Source of the DNA: Bactrocera neohumeralis
Lineage: Eukaryota > Arthropoda > Insecta > Diptera > Tephritidae
DNA: 64,000 bases
Assembly: GCF_024586455.1 (NCBI RefSeq)
Contig: NC_065923.1
Location: 49,732,264 to 49,796,263, forward strand
Direction: 5' to 3'
Under the pieces are notes generated by a model. That model ran no database searches. It had not been told where the DNA came from and worked only from the letters and a program-made list of their open reading frames with translations. Position numbers and translations under genes: made by a program. Position 1 is the first letter of the stretch. Every line of letters begins with the position of its first letter. Shown here piece by piece: positions 11,201-23,554 of this stretch.

Positions 11201-11736
11201 TGCGGTCGAAAGAGCTCAAAAGGCAGCATGACTCCCAGTCTGATTAATTCGTAAAGATCTAATCAACGGCGACATCGGCCTCAGGAATATTATCATCGAA
11301 TTTCAATGCATAGTTAGTTGTCTTTGATGTTCGGTTACATCCGAACTTGGCCCTTCCTTCCTTCAATTATTTATATTTATAACGATATAGCTAGAACAAA
11401 TGAAAACGAACACATGAACATATATATGAAGCAATGTACTCCTTTTAGTACGTATAAAATTATATGAATATTTCCATGAAGATTATACCCGAATAAATAT
11501 ATAAATTTAAAAATTTGCTAATAGGTCTACAAATCAATAGATAATATGAAGAATTTTGAGTATATGAGACAAATTAGTTTAGTGTTTATTTTTCGTAATT
11601 ACTAAATAACTCCATTTGTTTAATTATTTAGCGGCGTCATGACATCAACACTGTAGAAGAAGACAAAGAAGATGCCATACGACTGGGGCAAAGCAAACCG
11701 CTTAATAACTGCAGTAGTTCTTGCAATTTATTATAA
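8229..11736 (+). CDS. Rab19: Rab19 small GTPase (four exons, 219 aa)
   Basis: Exons 8229-8441, 8495-8579, 9279-9535 and 11632-11736 have GT/AG borders and matching phases, and total 660 nt. The protein is a Rab-family GTPase. The P-loop GDCGTGKT is at residues 28-35, the switch I core TIGVDF at 53-58, and WDTAGQE at 75-81. NKCD and ETSAK follow. The switch-region string FRTITQSYYRSANG and the third-exon string WIEEVRRYTASNV are Rab19/Rab43-type. Rab19 acts in membrane traffic at Golgi/apical compartments in flies (family knowledge). The C terminus is ...CSSSCNLL, a CAAX-like ending rather than CC or CXC. The ATG at 8256 is an alternative start. Intron 3 (2.1 kb) is expanded by a jockey-type LINE; the reading frame is intact. 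Confidence 0.93.
8627..8760. repeat. Fragment of a foldback repeat family in Rab19 intron 2
   Basis: It reads 'ttagaatagcatttagattt' then 'ggggttaaaatgggtat', and continues with 'cggatagaggatgttctcc'. This matches the left arm of the foldback elements at 24983-25292 and 33648-33957. The right arm is missing. Confidence 0.55.
9785..11135 (+). pseudogene. Jockey-type LINE reverse transcriptase fragment inside Rab19 intron 3
   Basis: RT motifs occur in order: LKRWTINYLRGRQSSVLFRG, then IKQGVPQGGVLSPLLFNFYI. Downstream are LSPTKSTATIFTNW, NNPKILGVTFD and LKSLAGSTWGKDKETLLATY. The C-terminal Cys/His motif is CPACNKSPHDTGHLFACP. The segment that should carry the YADD catalytic box is deleted between FYITKLA (about 10010) and the next domain (about 10030). 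A stop follows ALPIW and a frameshift lies near 10800. It is 5' truncated and ends near 11135 with an (AAC)n tail. The orientation is the same as the host gene. Confidence 0.85.
11325..11362 (-). repeat. Terminal tip of a DINE-1-like element
   Basis: Reverse complemented it reads AAGTTCGGATGTAACCGAAC, the hairpin that marks the end of the DINE-like elements (compare about 575-595 and 26700-26720). Only the tip remains. Confidence 0.5.
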
Positions 11737-12320
11737 GGATCTCGAAACGTAATTCTAATTTTTGGAGTTTTTTTTTACTTTTTAAGTTTGTTAATATAAT
11801 CATTTAAATTTAACTTACTTAGTTAATTAAACGCTCGATAATAGTATAAGTATATACATAAATAGATATATACATATATGGAATATGTAAATATTTCAAC
11901 AGTAAAGCTCTGAAGCTTTCAAATGATCTAAAATCAAGTACAAAATTGATATCAAAATAAAACAGATCTGACGAACATTATACATATGTATAAGCAGTAA
12001 TTTGGCACATTAATTATTCCATTATAAACCAAATTTGTTTGTTCTTATGAAGTGGATTGAAAGCTTTTTTCCTCCATTGACAAAAACAAAATAAAATGCA
12101 ATTCCAAAACAACCGGTTCTACGTTACCGTAAATGACTTGGATTTTATCCGGACAAAGGCTGTTCTTTCCCTGTTTGGATCGTTAAGTTTGGGATTAAGT
12201 TTGTCATAATTGGAGCACCCGCATTCTCCAGAGTGCTAACATTGAGTTCAACCCGGCCCCGGAGTTCTAAGTGTGAATATACAAACTACAAGAAAATCGA
12301 CTTTAAACGTTAATATGAAA
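11737..12320. other. 3' flank of Rab19, no gene seen
   Basis: Sequence after the Rab19 stop, presumably its 3' UTR and then intergenic DNA. It is A+T-rich with short TATG repeats. No open frame can be supported. Confidence 0.5.
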
Positions 12321-12324
12321 ATGT

Positions 12325-12620
12325 GGAATTTTGCCGAGTTGCCGCGAGAATCTAAAGGGACACCTGCGCAGCTTCGTTCTGGATACTGTATCAGGTTAAA
12401 CTCTTACTTATCCAGAATCGAACCCGATATACTAAATGTTTGTTCAGCATGCAGCGAGTCCCCGCATGACTCTAACCACTTCTTTGCATGCCCAGCAAAC
12501 CCCATTCATCTACACCCCTCTCACTATGGTCCGACCCCGTCGAAACATCACGTTTTCTGCGCCTACCGTTAGATGACTTTAACGACAACCACCTAAACCT
12601 TACCGCGCAAGCGGGCATAA
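12325..12620 (+). pseudogene. Jockey-type LINE 3' fragment
   Basis: The frame contains GTPAQLRSGYCIRLNSYLSR and CSACSESPHDSNHFFACP, homologous to the C-terminal part of the LINE in Rab19 intron 3. It is frameshifted near the end. Only about 300 bp of the 3' end are present, a typical 5'-truncated copy. Confidence 0.75.
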
Positions 12621-12909
12621 CCATTAAAAAATAACAAAAGTTAAACTCGAATTAAGTGTAAAATGTATTTAACTTTTGTTTCCAATTTTATGCACAATGG
12701 TAAATATGACATTAAATAACAGAGTTTACATGTCAGAATGTGATTGTACTTTCTATTGTGCGAATATAAGCGAGAACAGTATTTTCATCTATGTAACACT
12801 ATCTATTATGATACAAAACAAAATAAATTGAAAATATCAGCTGAATTTTATAATTTTGAGGCACATGAGTTGTTCAATCTATTATTTAAAAAGTAAAATG
12901 TGATTAAAA

Positions 12910-13180
12910 CAAAAAAAATGTTAACTTCGATCACGCCGAAGCTATAATACCCTTCACAAATACAAAATATTCCTTACATGAACTACAATATATACTAAAT
13001 ATATTTATCCGAGTTGAACAATTTCGAATATTCCACCATTGCCCTTAGGCAATATTCCATGTAAAATTTCTTGAAGATATTTCTTCAAATGAAAAAGCAA
13101 ACACTTCATTACGTTCGTTCTGTTTCCTTCTGGGTGTTAAAAATTTTGAGTCAAACTTAATATACCCTTTTCAGGTTATA
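12910..13180 (+). mobile_element. INE-1/DINE-1-like element, short internally deleted copy
   Basis: It starts with GTTAACTTCGATCACGCCGA and 'agctataatacccttcac', and ends with 'ccttctgggtgtta' and 'cttaatataccctt'. These are the same ends as the longer INE-1 copy at about 54750-55601. The middle is deleted. Confidence 0.6.
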
Positions 13181-14100
13181 ATGAACATTGATCGCAGCTT
13201 TTATTTTATTGTAGGAATATAGTAGCAAAAGAGCAAAGAGAATGTTTTTATGGAATCATATTAATCACTTACGGTAGTTACGCTTAACTGAACCGTTGGG
13301 TAAAATCCCTTTTCTCCGGATGTAAGTGCCCAGGGCTGACTTTTTTTAGCAAACATATAGACCAATCTGTAAGATATGTAAATTGAACATTAAATAGGTC
13401 CACAAATCACTCTAGTCCCAATATACTATACAATGAATAGTGATTTGCGTAATTCGAGCGGACATATTTTCTTAATTTTTAAATGGTTTAGCCCTGAATA
13501 TGAAGTAAACAAGTTCAGACCTTGGGCTTATATCACATATAACTTTATAAAAGATTTCTCAATATAATTAAGCAAAAATATTTAAATTTTAACAACGTGT
13601 ATAGGAACAATATTTCAAAAATAATGAAAACTTGGCTGCTGCGGTTCGAAAATTTCATACAAAATATGGTCGGAATAGTGTTTTAACTTCGTCAACTGTG
13701 AAGATAAGATAAGAAAATTGTGTCTAACCTCTTGTTTTAATAATTAGTTGACATCACTTTTGTATACTTAAATCTGTGACTAAATAATTAAAATAAACAT
13801 ATTTATTTATGACTTCGAGTTAAAAAATCCGGACAGCTTTTTTGTTGCAGACCCGTGTAATATTATGGTATTAGAAGCATCTATATGCTAACTTTTGACT
13901 TTAAGCTGAGTTCAGTTACCCAAGTCCGTCTCTCTATATATATGTATGCAAACTAATCCATGAAATTTAGTACGCGTCCTTCGCCGATATCAGATACTAT
14001 ACAAACTAATCGATCATAATCAAATCCTTGTTATTCAAGAACTTGGTATAATATGTAAATAATGTTCAGATCAGACCCCTATTGCATATATGTATGTAGG
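13181..14100. other. Intergenic stretch without recognisable genes
   Basis: A+T-rich sequence with short, decayed fragments of dispersed repeats. I can support no gene or RNA. Confidence 0.5.
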
Positions 14101-14549
14101 TAGGGTTACCATATCGGTCTCAGTCAAAATCAGTCCCATTGCATATGTTTCCGCAAATTCGAGTCGAGACATGTGTGTGACAAATGATGCAGTTACATTT
14201 CCATGCGACGGTATACATGTACATATGTATGATGGCGATATCATATGGTGTGCGTTCCAAAACTCAACCGAGTTCAACTTGCGTAGGAATTTTATACCAA
14301 AAAAAACCTGCGCGAGTTGAACTCGATCGAGTGTTGGAACGCAACCATGAAAGATATGATTCATGAAAAATCAATCTTACGCGTGGTGCGCAAATTCGAA
14401 ACGCCCAAGTAGACTAAAACACTGTGATGCTTACTTTTTCACGCACTCGTTCAAAAATTGTAATTAAAAAAACTCAGGAGGAACCCAAGGAATCACGAAA
14501 ATCAGGGAATCAATGCCGAAGGTCAAAATCAGAGAATATGGCAGCCCTG
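14101..14549. mobile_element. Candidate MITE with short imperfect terminal repeats
   Basis: The left end AGGGTTACCATAT and the right end ATATGGCAGCCCT form an imperfect 13-bp inverted pair, about 450 bp apart. I could not find a clean target duplication, so the family is undetermined. A strong foldback lies inside it at 14247-14345. Confidence 0.35.
14247..14345. repeat. Foldback hairpin with arms of about 37 nt
   Basis: The arm GCGTTCCAAAACTCAACCGA continuing to GTTCAACTTGCG pairs with CGCGAGTTGAACTCGATCGA continuing to GTGTTGGAACGC, with a loop of about 24 nt. A transcript would form a long stem. No coding content. Confidence 0.7.
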
Positions 14550-15469
14550 CATATAGGTTTTATAGAAGCTCCCCGATAAAAAACAAGATGACGATTTTCA
14601 TGAAATATATTTTTTCTTTGTTAAGGGGTTACATGGGTTTCACGGCTTCACATTCCTGGAATATTGTCATAAAATCTCAAGTTCATCGGAGTAATAGTTT
14701 TGGAGAAACATTCTTGAAAATTTGCGCGCTCGAGGTTAGCTGTGTCAAAGTAGTCACTTAAAACATTCAATGTGTTTTCCTCGAAAATCTTAACAACTGA
14801 CTTTGAATGTGTTTTCAAATCGCAAATTAGATAGAATAGATTACACTTAATAAACATCAACAATGTCCGTGGTTAATGGAGATGTCCGCTTAATAGGGAG
14901 TCTATTTAATAGAGCTTTCAATAAATTTCATTTATGAATTTTTTTAACTATCCTATCTTCTATGTTGGTTCGATCTGGACACAGTGGGCTAAATTTTACT
15001 AAAATCGGTTTAATAGTTTACGAGTCCATCGCGAACAAACAACGTGACACGTACTTTTTATATATGTATAAATAAAGTTTGAAAAAAATATTTAATTTTT
15101 TTTTATACGAAAAAAAATGTTGAAAATAGACTTTTTGCTCGTGGAAACCCATTTAACCCTTTAAGTAACCTTAATTTGACTTTAAAGTTCTATATATCCA
15201 ACAACGTGGCTAAAAAGAACTTGCAAAGCATTTTCCTTTGGATACATTACCGAATTTAGTTATACACATACTTGTTAAAAGAAATACACCTATGAAGTGT
15301 ATTATAGCTTTCCTGCAGCTGTTTTTTTTCTTGTTATTACTTTTTTTCAATGTTGCAATACAAATACTAATATTCAATAATTTTTTTTTAATAATTGTAA
15401 GGCAGTATTGAAAATTAATCACATACATAGGTAAAAAAAAAATTAAAATATTTAATTCATAACAATTCG
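14550..15469. other. Intergenic region downstream of mus312
   Basis: It includes the 3' flank of mus312. The string 'cgtgacacgtactttttata' near 15040-15060 recurs at 50940-50965, so part of this stretch is a dispersed repeat. No gene was found. Confidence 0.5.
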
Positions 15470-18400
15470 CTATCTTTTAGTAGTTTTTTTATGTTTTCGG
15501 GTATGGCGTTCCGCCTGGCGATCTGGTTGGGTCATATCATAGCGGAAAATTATGCAGCGCTTGTCAAGGAAAGCTTTCATGTCCTGAAAAAGAGATAAAA
15601 ATGTAAGAAACTTGTAAAATACACAATTTTAAAATTCAACCTTTGGGTCGAAACGATATCCGATTTCCTTCAAAAATACGTAAATTTCTTGCAAGTCTAT
15701 GGGCTGATACGTGAGGATAGTTTCATTCAAAATTATACTGGAGGAAACGAGATTATGCCAGGCGATATGAAGAGGTAACAGCGGCCGTGACGTCTGTAAT
15801 AAAATAATCAAATACAGTCAACGTTTACAAATTAGAACCACTTTGTAATGTGATTCCAATTTCTGAAAAATTCTAATTTCTCGAATTTTATTTGTATATG
15901 TCTATGCAGAAAAATTGGTTAAGTTTACTTAAAAAACCTACAATGAAATTCTCCTTTATTTAATTATTAAATTGTGCACTTTTGTGCACTATCGATAAAA
16001 ACCAGAAAACAAAAGTAAAAAATCCAGTACAACACATATTACATGATCATGTTCATTAAACATATGTATATGTATGTATGCTTAATTCTAATTCTAATCT
16101 CTGCAAATTCTAATTACTGAAGGTTCTAATTTGTGGGCGTAATAAAATTTAAAAGTTTTTCATTTTAAATAACAAATAAGAATTTTTAGGAGGGGCTAAA
16201 GTGGTGGTCGTCCAAAGATGTACAACTCCTCTATTCAGACTATTAATTGAAAAGTAATATAAGCACTGGGAAACTCACATGGACTCATTCAAATTTGGCT
16301 AACTAAGAGTACCCCAAGAAAAAAAATAAAATCGAATTTGGAAAGTCGCGTTAGGTACTTATTTCCTGATATCACTTTTTATAATCAGTTTCACATGTAA
16401 TTCGGTAATTTTTTCTTAATTATCTAAAGGGAAATTAAGATATACACAAATTCGGTCCAAATACCGCGCATACAACGCATCTATGGTAAATGTAAAATGT
16501 TTCGGGAATGAGACGCATAGCATATGGTAATGAAGAAAGGAACAAAATGTTATACAAAAACTTAAGTTTTTCAAGCTACGTTTAAGTAAGAAATCTTTGC
16601 AGAAGCTCAATTTTCTGTGGTGTAACCGCAATTTGTTCAACAATTAAAATTTACATTATTCCTTAGTTCGATTCCCAGTATTTATGTGTCGTGAAAATCC
16701 ATAATTTTCTTTTTAATTTCACATAAATTGGACCAAAGGTAAAATATTAAATTCGCTAACAGTACGGGAAATATTTACAAAAAACATCAAAATTCGCGAA
16801 ATATTCTCCTTGTCTGAGGCTTAAAGCTAGGCATAACCTTAAACTATCAAAATTACCTTCTTTGTAACATTCGTCTGAAATATATAGTCCTCACAATCCA
16901 AATCGAGTTGTAAATCATTTTTAAATAGCTGTATTTGAGAGCCAAAACAATCCTTTAGCTGTAATTTATTTGCGGGAGGAATAATATGATTCGAAGGACC
17001 TTTATTAGATTGTTCAGGAATGCGAGAGTTATCGTTTTGCTTACTACAATTGGGAGTTTGTTTGAGAATTAGTGGATGTGTTGAATTATATATAAATTCC
17101 AACAACTTTACAGCTTGTTTCCGTTTTAAAGGTTTGATGCCATATTGATAAAGTTGTTTCAATATTTCTGATTCTGATTGATGCATAAACTCCGGTTTAG
17201 GATCAGTGACAATGCGGGTGGTATATATCCTACCTGATATTTCATATTCATCCGCAGGATATTCTGAAACTTCCAAAGGTATTGTGTAAGATTGAACATC
17301 ATGGGTATTTCTTTCTTCTTTCGTGATATTTAAACTTATATCGCCATTTAACAAGCCTTCTAATCCGACTGGTGCGAGCAACGTTGGCGATAATTCGGGT
17401 TGTTGGGTGGAACTATTGTTAATCTCAGAAGGTTGTGTAAATGGTTCCGATATATTGTCTAAAATTCCATATTCAAGAAGCTCGGCGGAACGATTAGCTA
17501 ATCTGGATGTATTAATAAGCATTTCATAAGGCTCTGGTACCACACATTCATCGTCCTCATTGAGTAAACCATTTGCTGACGCTTGACTGAAACTATTTAT
17601 ATCTGCTCTCCAAATAGAGTAATTGATTTCGTCATCTGACAAAACTATGCAATCTTCAGAACTATCCTCTCTATCGATACTCACTTTCCCAGTACTTAAT
17701 GCGAGTTCGGAACTTGCAGCGGATTTGTTTAAGTTGTTTAAATTTCCTGTATTTATAGCATTTTCACTTCGATCAAATGAGTTTTCTTTAATAGCTCTCC
17801 AATCCGTATTTTCGGAGACATCATTTGGATTAATATTCTCCATTAAGATCTTAAAGCTTTCACCATCCATAGACACATGCTCTTCTTCTTGAGTTAAATC
17901 TATAATACTCGAAATAGGACTTGTGGCGTTCCGATTTTCTGTAGTATCTGTATTATTCAAAGGAGATACGACTGAAATAGCTGTTTAGGGTACAGAGAGG
18001 TTACGGAACTTTTAGTATCAAAACGAACATTTTATTTCGCAGACATTACTCAGAGCAGAATAATTTTGTTTACCAGAATATTCGTTACACCTAAAGCTAA
18101 TAGATACAATATAAAGTTTATATTATATGTCAATATTTGTCTGTCCGTTCATCATAAATGAATTAAGCTCTAATTTGCCCCGTCACTCTGATGCTCTCAA
18201 AAACATTGGGAAGCTTTCTGTTGATGGCGGTCAGTGCGTTGCGTCGACGTTCCCAAAGGCGGCTCCGCTTTAAGCAGACGACTATAGGAATGGTTTTTCT
18301 CCGAAATATCAGGCCTCGCTATACGAGTTTAAGTGTTCGACCGGAGCATCACTTGACTTCTTTTGTCTTTCAGACTTGCTAACAAGATATCTCGTTGCGG

Positions 18401-21400
18401 TCATGGCTTAGGACTATAACTATAAAACAGTTGCGAAAACTGCAAAGGTTGGTGATGTCATTGTGAAATCGCCCCATATAATGAATGAAATGAAAATGGC
18501 GGCAAAAAGACTATGGAGAACAGGCTCTAACCGCTCTGAAGCTGAGGATTTGTTTAGGCAATAAAAGTGAATGATAGAAACTCCACTATAAGATGTTGTA
18601 TAAATATCCTGGACCAAGTGGTCCACCTAGCTAGACCGGAGCATCTACAAAATGATTTAATATATTAAAAACATCTTATACAAATCAACTAGGAATTATA
18701 ACAAGTAAGTGCAGTAGGTGTAATCGTAGACTTTATACTCTTGCAAGGATCACCTGGAGTTCGAAAATCTTTATATTAGGTATATGGGACATTACGGGTG
18801 TAAAATTTAGTGTCTCTGGTGCTTTTATTTATTGAGTTATCACGCTTTGGGCAAATTAAAGTTTAGTATCTTAATTTGGAACTTACTCATAGCACTTTAT
18901 AGGTTTTCTATTTTCGTTTCCTGGGCATTGCAATAATCCAATTCCGCCGCTAACGCACCAAGGAACGTATGTACCGAGTTTCAAAAAGATGTCTCAATTT
19001 TTACTCAAGTTAATGCTTGTACGGATTTCAACTCGTTTCGTTATCCTAATCATTTATATTTAATCCTATATCTATCTCGATTAGTTTCAGGTAGTTTTAG
19101 TAAGAACCGTTAGGTGAACAAAACTATTATACTCTGCAGTAACATGTTGTAATACATAGTATAAAAATATAAAACATAACCCCAATGGAAAACAACTTTG
19201 TTGGTGACATCACCACAGCAAATATTATTTCGGCAGCGGTTATTTATTATATTAAAATAATAAATATTTAGTATTTAATAAATTTACCTTCTTGGTATGC
19301 ATTTGTTTCGTATTCATTGCAAGATGCCATTTTTGGAATAACAACTTCTTCTAATTCGTCTTCTGAACTCGCGAATATATTCGGCGATTGACTGCGAGTT
19401 CCCTTAGATATACTTACAAGATTTTCTGAAGGTTTTTGTGAGGTGCTTAGGAAGTTTTGCTTGATATCAACTTGCGCTGAACTATAGCTTTGATCATCTT
19501 GTACTGTGCTGATGGTTTTTTCGATTAGAGGTGTGCCGTGGCCTGATAAAACTTGTTTATGTTCAATGCACTCCATTTTGTTTTCAACAAAATTTTCATT
19601 ATTATTGCAATTTTCGAGGTTGTCTTGAATATGATAACTGTATTTTTCATTATCAGTTCTAATTGTCGAATCCGTAGGATCACGAAAGTTATCATCGGAA
19701 GGTTTGGAATTTTTTTCAGGTTGAAATGTGGAAATTAAAACCTTTTTCACTCCGAAGTGTTCTTCCAAATTTATAAACGATTGATTCATGAGATTAACAA
19801 ATTTATTTGATTTGTTTTGACCTTGGTTAGCTTTTTGAGGAGACAATTCACGCCCCTCTATAGCATGCCAGTTTTTTAACAAATAGCCAGCTTGTACGTG
19901 GTTGACGTCAAAGAGATTTTTTACATAAAAACTTTCAAGGTTTATTCTATCTTCATTTTCAAATGCTTTGGTAATTGCTTTGGATGGTTTAAGTTTCTGA
20001 AGATTATAACTAAATAACGCATATGATTCTGAATGAGTTTCAGACAAAAACAATTGTTTGTCCTTCCATTCTTGGCTCATTAAAAAGTCTATTTTAGATT
20101 GTACTTTCTTAGCTTGAAGTTTAGAATCTCGTAATGTTAGTGATGTATATTTGTTGATCCATTTATTTCTACCTCTCCGATTTGAACCAGGCAATAATGC
20201 GGTACTTAAACTGTTATAGGCTGCAAAAGATGTAGAATAAAAATAACATTAAATATCAAAAATACAAGCATTGTTAAAAACTAATAGTTGAGAGATCTTC
20301 AACTGACATTAAATAGCCGCATCTTATGAAAAACAGGAATCGCCAACAGGAATCCAGTGACTTTAGGGAAATTAAGAGAACATATTTGCAAAAAATAGGT
20401 TATAGGCTTATAGAAGAATATTAAATGTTCAGTTTACGCAAACCTAGCTAGTTCGGGTGGATCAATATAAAAACATACTTATTACACACTACAAGTTAGA
20501 AAGAGCTAAGTTCGGGTATAAACGATCATTTTATATTCTGGCCATTTGCAGTGCTCTAAGACGGGGAAATACCTACATGTTTGCCAAGAAAACATTAAAA
20601 TTTATTTATAAATCGACATTATTAACTCAAATTATGCGATATAGGCAACTAAAGAAAAAATTTAACATATTAGGTATAACGGCAAAAGCTCATTTCGAAG
20701 CATTTCGTGCATCTTGCATAATGGAGAAAATCCCCACTTACGTTTTAGAAAAGATATTTTACATATTTTGACCAAAATAAATGGTTTAAAGTAAAATGGA
20801 AAGTCGGAAATTCCTGTATTTTGACATATTGTGGCAAGGGAAGGTCTGGACTGATTGCATTAACTTTTGACATTACTCAAGTATACTCGAGAACATATTT
20901 TCATGAAATTTTACACACTCACACATTGTCCGACACAGTATACTGCATTAAGTCTACTAGACTCACGGAAATCATTATATGTAGAATATCGGCGCTAGGG
21001 GTAGTATTGACCTGATTTTCGGGGTTAAACTACAGTACGGCCAGTGTTATACGTTCTTACCAGAAAAATATGTTCTATGCGTTTCATTAAGAAACCTCAC
21101 TCAAGTCAAACAGATATTTGAAAATCCATATATTAAGTTAGGGTCTGAGAATTTCTTAATTTTTGAAACATCGAAAAATATTCTCTGCGTCCAGTATTTT
21201 CAGTAAAAAGTCTGAAGTAGACACCGACTCCACACATAGTATTTGTTACATGGTGTTTGAAAAGTCATGATCAGATTTTGAGACTTGAGATGGCATACCT
21301 TCAAAACATTATTTGTACGAAGTTTTATCCCAATATATTTATTGTTGCTTGATTGTATACCAAGAAGTGAAAGAATCAGAAGAAATTTAAAATTGTTATT

Positions 21401-23545
21401 TCCAAAGAATTTTATTTCATAAATTTCAGTTAATTTTTGGTTGCAGGTCAATCGTCATTTAAGAAATTCAGTCAGCTAAGCTTCACAAATGGGTACTGAA
21501 AACTTTACTGGGGCTGGATCAAATAATTTCGAATATCCGTTTGTTTTTTATTAAAATTTGTCGTAATATCGAAATGGGATGAAATCGAGTCAATATATAC
21601 CTAGCTCTCATACACCTTTTATAAGAAATTCAAATTTCCAGTTGGCTTTATATCGTGGATATCTGCCAATATGTTATCAAATGTTTACACTTTATACATA
21701 CACTCGTGGCCACGCAAAGCTTACCACATACTTTCTTAAATTTTTTTCAATTTAGTCTTTTTTCTTCAATTTAGTTCTTTGTTAAGTTTTTAGTAAGCAG
21801 AAGTAAACTAAATTATATTGTCTAATTATAATTATAGTTTTTAATTTATTACGTTTAATCAGAAAAAACACAATCTAGCTTTCTGTGCTTATACAAAAGC
21901 GCTCTATTTCATTGTTTTTAAAGTAATACCGCGACTAAACTTGGTGTTTCAATTTAAAAAAAAAGAAAATAAAACGTCAATTTCAATTATAGTGTAAATG
22001 AAATTTACAATTAAAAAAATAAAATATGTCCGTCTCTTACATTTCGAGCTCATTTTGTAAAGCTCACTAACTTTCAAATGATTTTGCATATAGCTGGATG
22101 TGTTTTGTTTTTAATTTTTAATAGTTTTGATAAATACCATGTCATTAACTTATTTCTATATAAAAAATGTATGTACCGCAAAAGTACTGCTATAAAGAGT
22201 TGTTAAATATGCAGAACACTTGAAAATTTTTAGTTCTAAGCTTTACGTGGCCATGAGATGTAGATATAGCTTACTGTCCAAAATGTCTCGTGACCAAATT
22301 TTAGTTTAATTCAGTCGTTGTCTTCAAATAATAAATGCTACAATTTTTAATAAAAAGTTTTGCAACACCTGAAAGCATGTCCCCGCCCTTAACCTTTGCA
22401 AATTGCGAAAGTTTTGTTGTGGTTTTTTTAATTGTTAAACTAGAGGAAATAATATTGAGTACTCTTTTATTTTAACACTGCACTAGTTTGACTTTGGATT
22501 CTATTGGTTTCAAAGTAATTACTAACTTACGATTCTGTTTATTTGGACTAATAAACTTTTGAATCTAATTTAAGAGCTCAATTCTGAAGCCAATTATTTT
22601 CAGATATCGGTGTTAAAACAGTGACAAAATATATTTTTATAATTTAAAAAAATATCACTTTCCAATTTGGAAACTTATTAGAATTAAAAATTACTGATCT
22701 AAAATTTACTATTAGCATCTACATACCTTCTAAACCACATGGACGAAAACCGTATTGACCTAATATATTTTGAACGTTTTCCAAATTTACTTCGTTGTTT
22801 TCAACTCGCTGATCTGCAAAGTCGAAGTTAGACGAACCACGGGTTTCCACTTGTGATTTAGACAATGCGAGTGCGAGATGTATTTCATCAGCACTGAAAT
22901 TATCAAGTCTGCATTGTTGAGACGTAATCTCCGAAAACATAACTTCATTTCGCATGAGCAAAGTTTTAATATTCTGCTGGCCTCTAGAAAGTGTTCTTTT
23001 GTTTCGGGAGGAATTATTTTTACGTTTCAAATTAGTTCGTATCTTAGTTTTCTTTACAGGAACCTCAAAGTTGTCTTCATTATTATCTTTGGAACATTGA
23101 TACGGGTTTGTTTCCTCCGTCAAAACAAATTTTCGTAAACTGGTCCGCTTTCTTCCATTTGTTTTCAACTGTGTTTCGCTTTGCTGATTTTCTGCTTGTA
23201 AATGATCTTGTCCAGTATTAATCAAGCCTCTTATTGAACATCCACCTTCCAAATGCACAACCTCATTTGATTTTGGTTCATTTCCTTGAATAACTTCATT
23301 TACTTTTGGTGCCTCAAAATACTTTGATAACAATCCGTTGCTTGATTTAGTTTTCCTTCAAACAAAAATAATTCCAAAATATAAATATTCTTTCGAATTC
23401 TTTAGATTTATTTTTTTTATTATGTTTACATTCCAAATTTTATAATATTGTTTTACCGTAAACTACCGCTTGTACTTGATTCATGATGTTTAATTCCGGA
23501 CAACCGAAGTTTCCTTAAATTAGCTTTCCGAGTTTCCCGATCCAT
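15470..23545 (-). CDS. mus312: mus312 / SLX4 structure-specific endonuclease scaffold (six exons, 1010 aa)
   Basis: Exons in transcript order are 23545-23457, 23355-22727, 20220-19288, 17971-16857, 15793-15641 and 15583-15470. All borders are GT/AG, phases match and the total is 3033 nt. The identification rests on the C-terminal SLX1-binding domain: LLPLHIAWHNLVSSS, LTYQPIDLQEIYVFLKEIGY and AFLDKRCIIF (about residues 925-975). A SAP-like helix pair, SEILKQLYQYGIKPLKRKQ, lies at about 815-835. The rest is low-complexity, acidic and Ser/Asn-rich, as usual for SLX4. In flies MUS312 scaffolds MEI-9 and SLX1 to cut Holliday and recombination junctions (family knowledge). The ATG at 23545 is preceded in frame by the stop of a small upstream gene 9 nt away. 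Introns carry repeats. Exons 1-2 are duplicated at 30731-31554. Confidence 0.92.
18190..18560 (+). pseudogene. Unrecognised coding-like remnant in a mus312 intron
   Basis: The plus strand reads in part DALKNIGKLSVDGGQCVAST, and after a shift KTVAKTAKVGDVIVKSPHIM and AAKRLWRTGSNRSEAEDLF. Composition is coding-like and richer in G+C than its surroundings, but there are stops between the pieces. I do not recognise the family. A decayed LINE or other retroelement is most likely. Confidence 0.3.
18715..19165 (+). mobile_element. DINE-1-like element, decayed copy
   Basis: It has a degenerate 'tttatactcttgcaaggatc' start and 'caatttttactcaagttaatgc' in place of the (RGAC)n flank. It ends in 'attatactctgcagtaacat' and 'tataaaa'. 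Same layout as the element at 556-1435. It lies in the mus312 intron 17972-19287. Confidence 0.5.
20490..21690 (+). repeat. Dispersed DINE-like repeat in a mus312 intron
   Basis: It opens with 'agagctaagttcgggtataa' and contains 'gaatttcttaa', 'tttcagtaaaaagtctgaag' and 'cagttggctttatatcgtgg'. These phrases recur at 26170-26720, 28620-29000, 34500-34900 and 38280-38640. Open frames in it are accidental. Confidence 0.5.
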
Positions 23546-23554
23546 TAGCAAGTT

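Noticed and set aside
22878..23138. An 86-codon plus-strand open frame (repeated at 30882-31142)
   Set aside because: Antisense shadow of mus312 exon 2; identical in both copies only because the block is duplicated.
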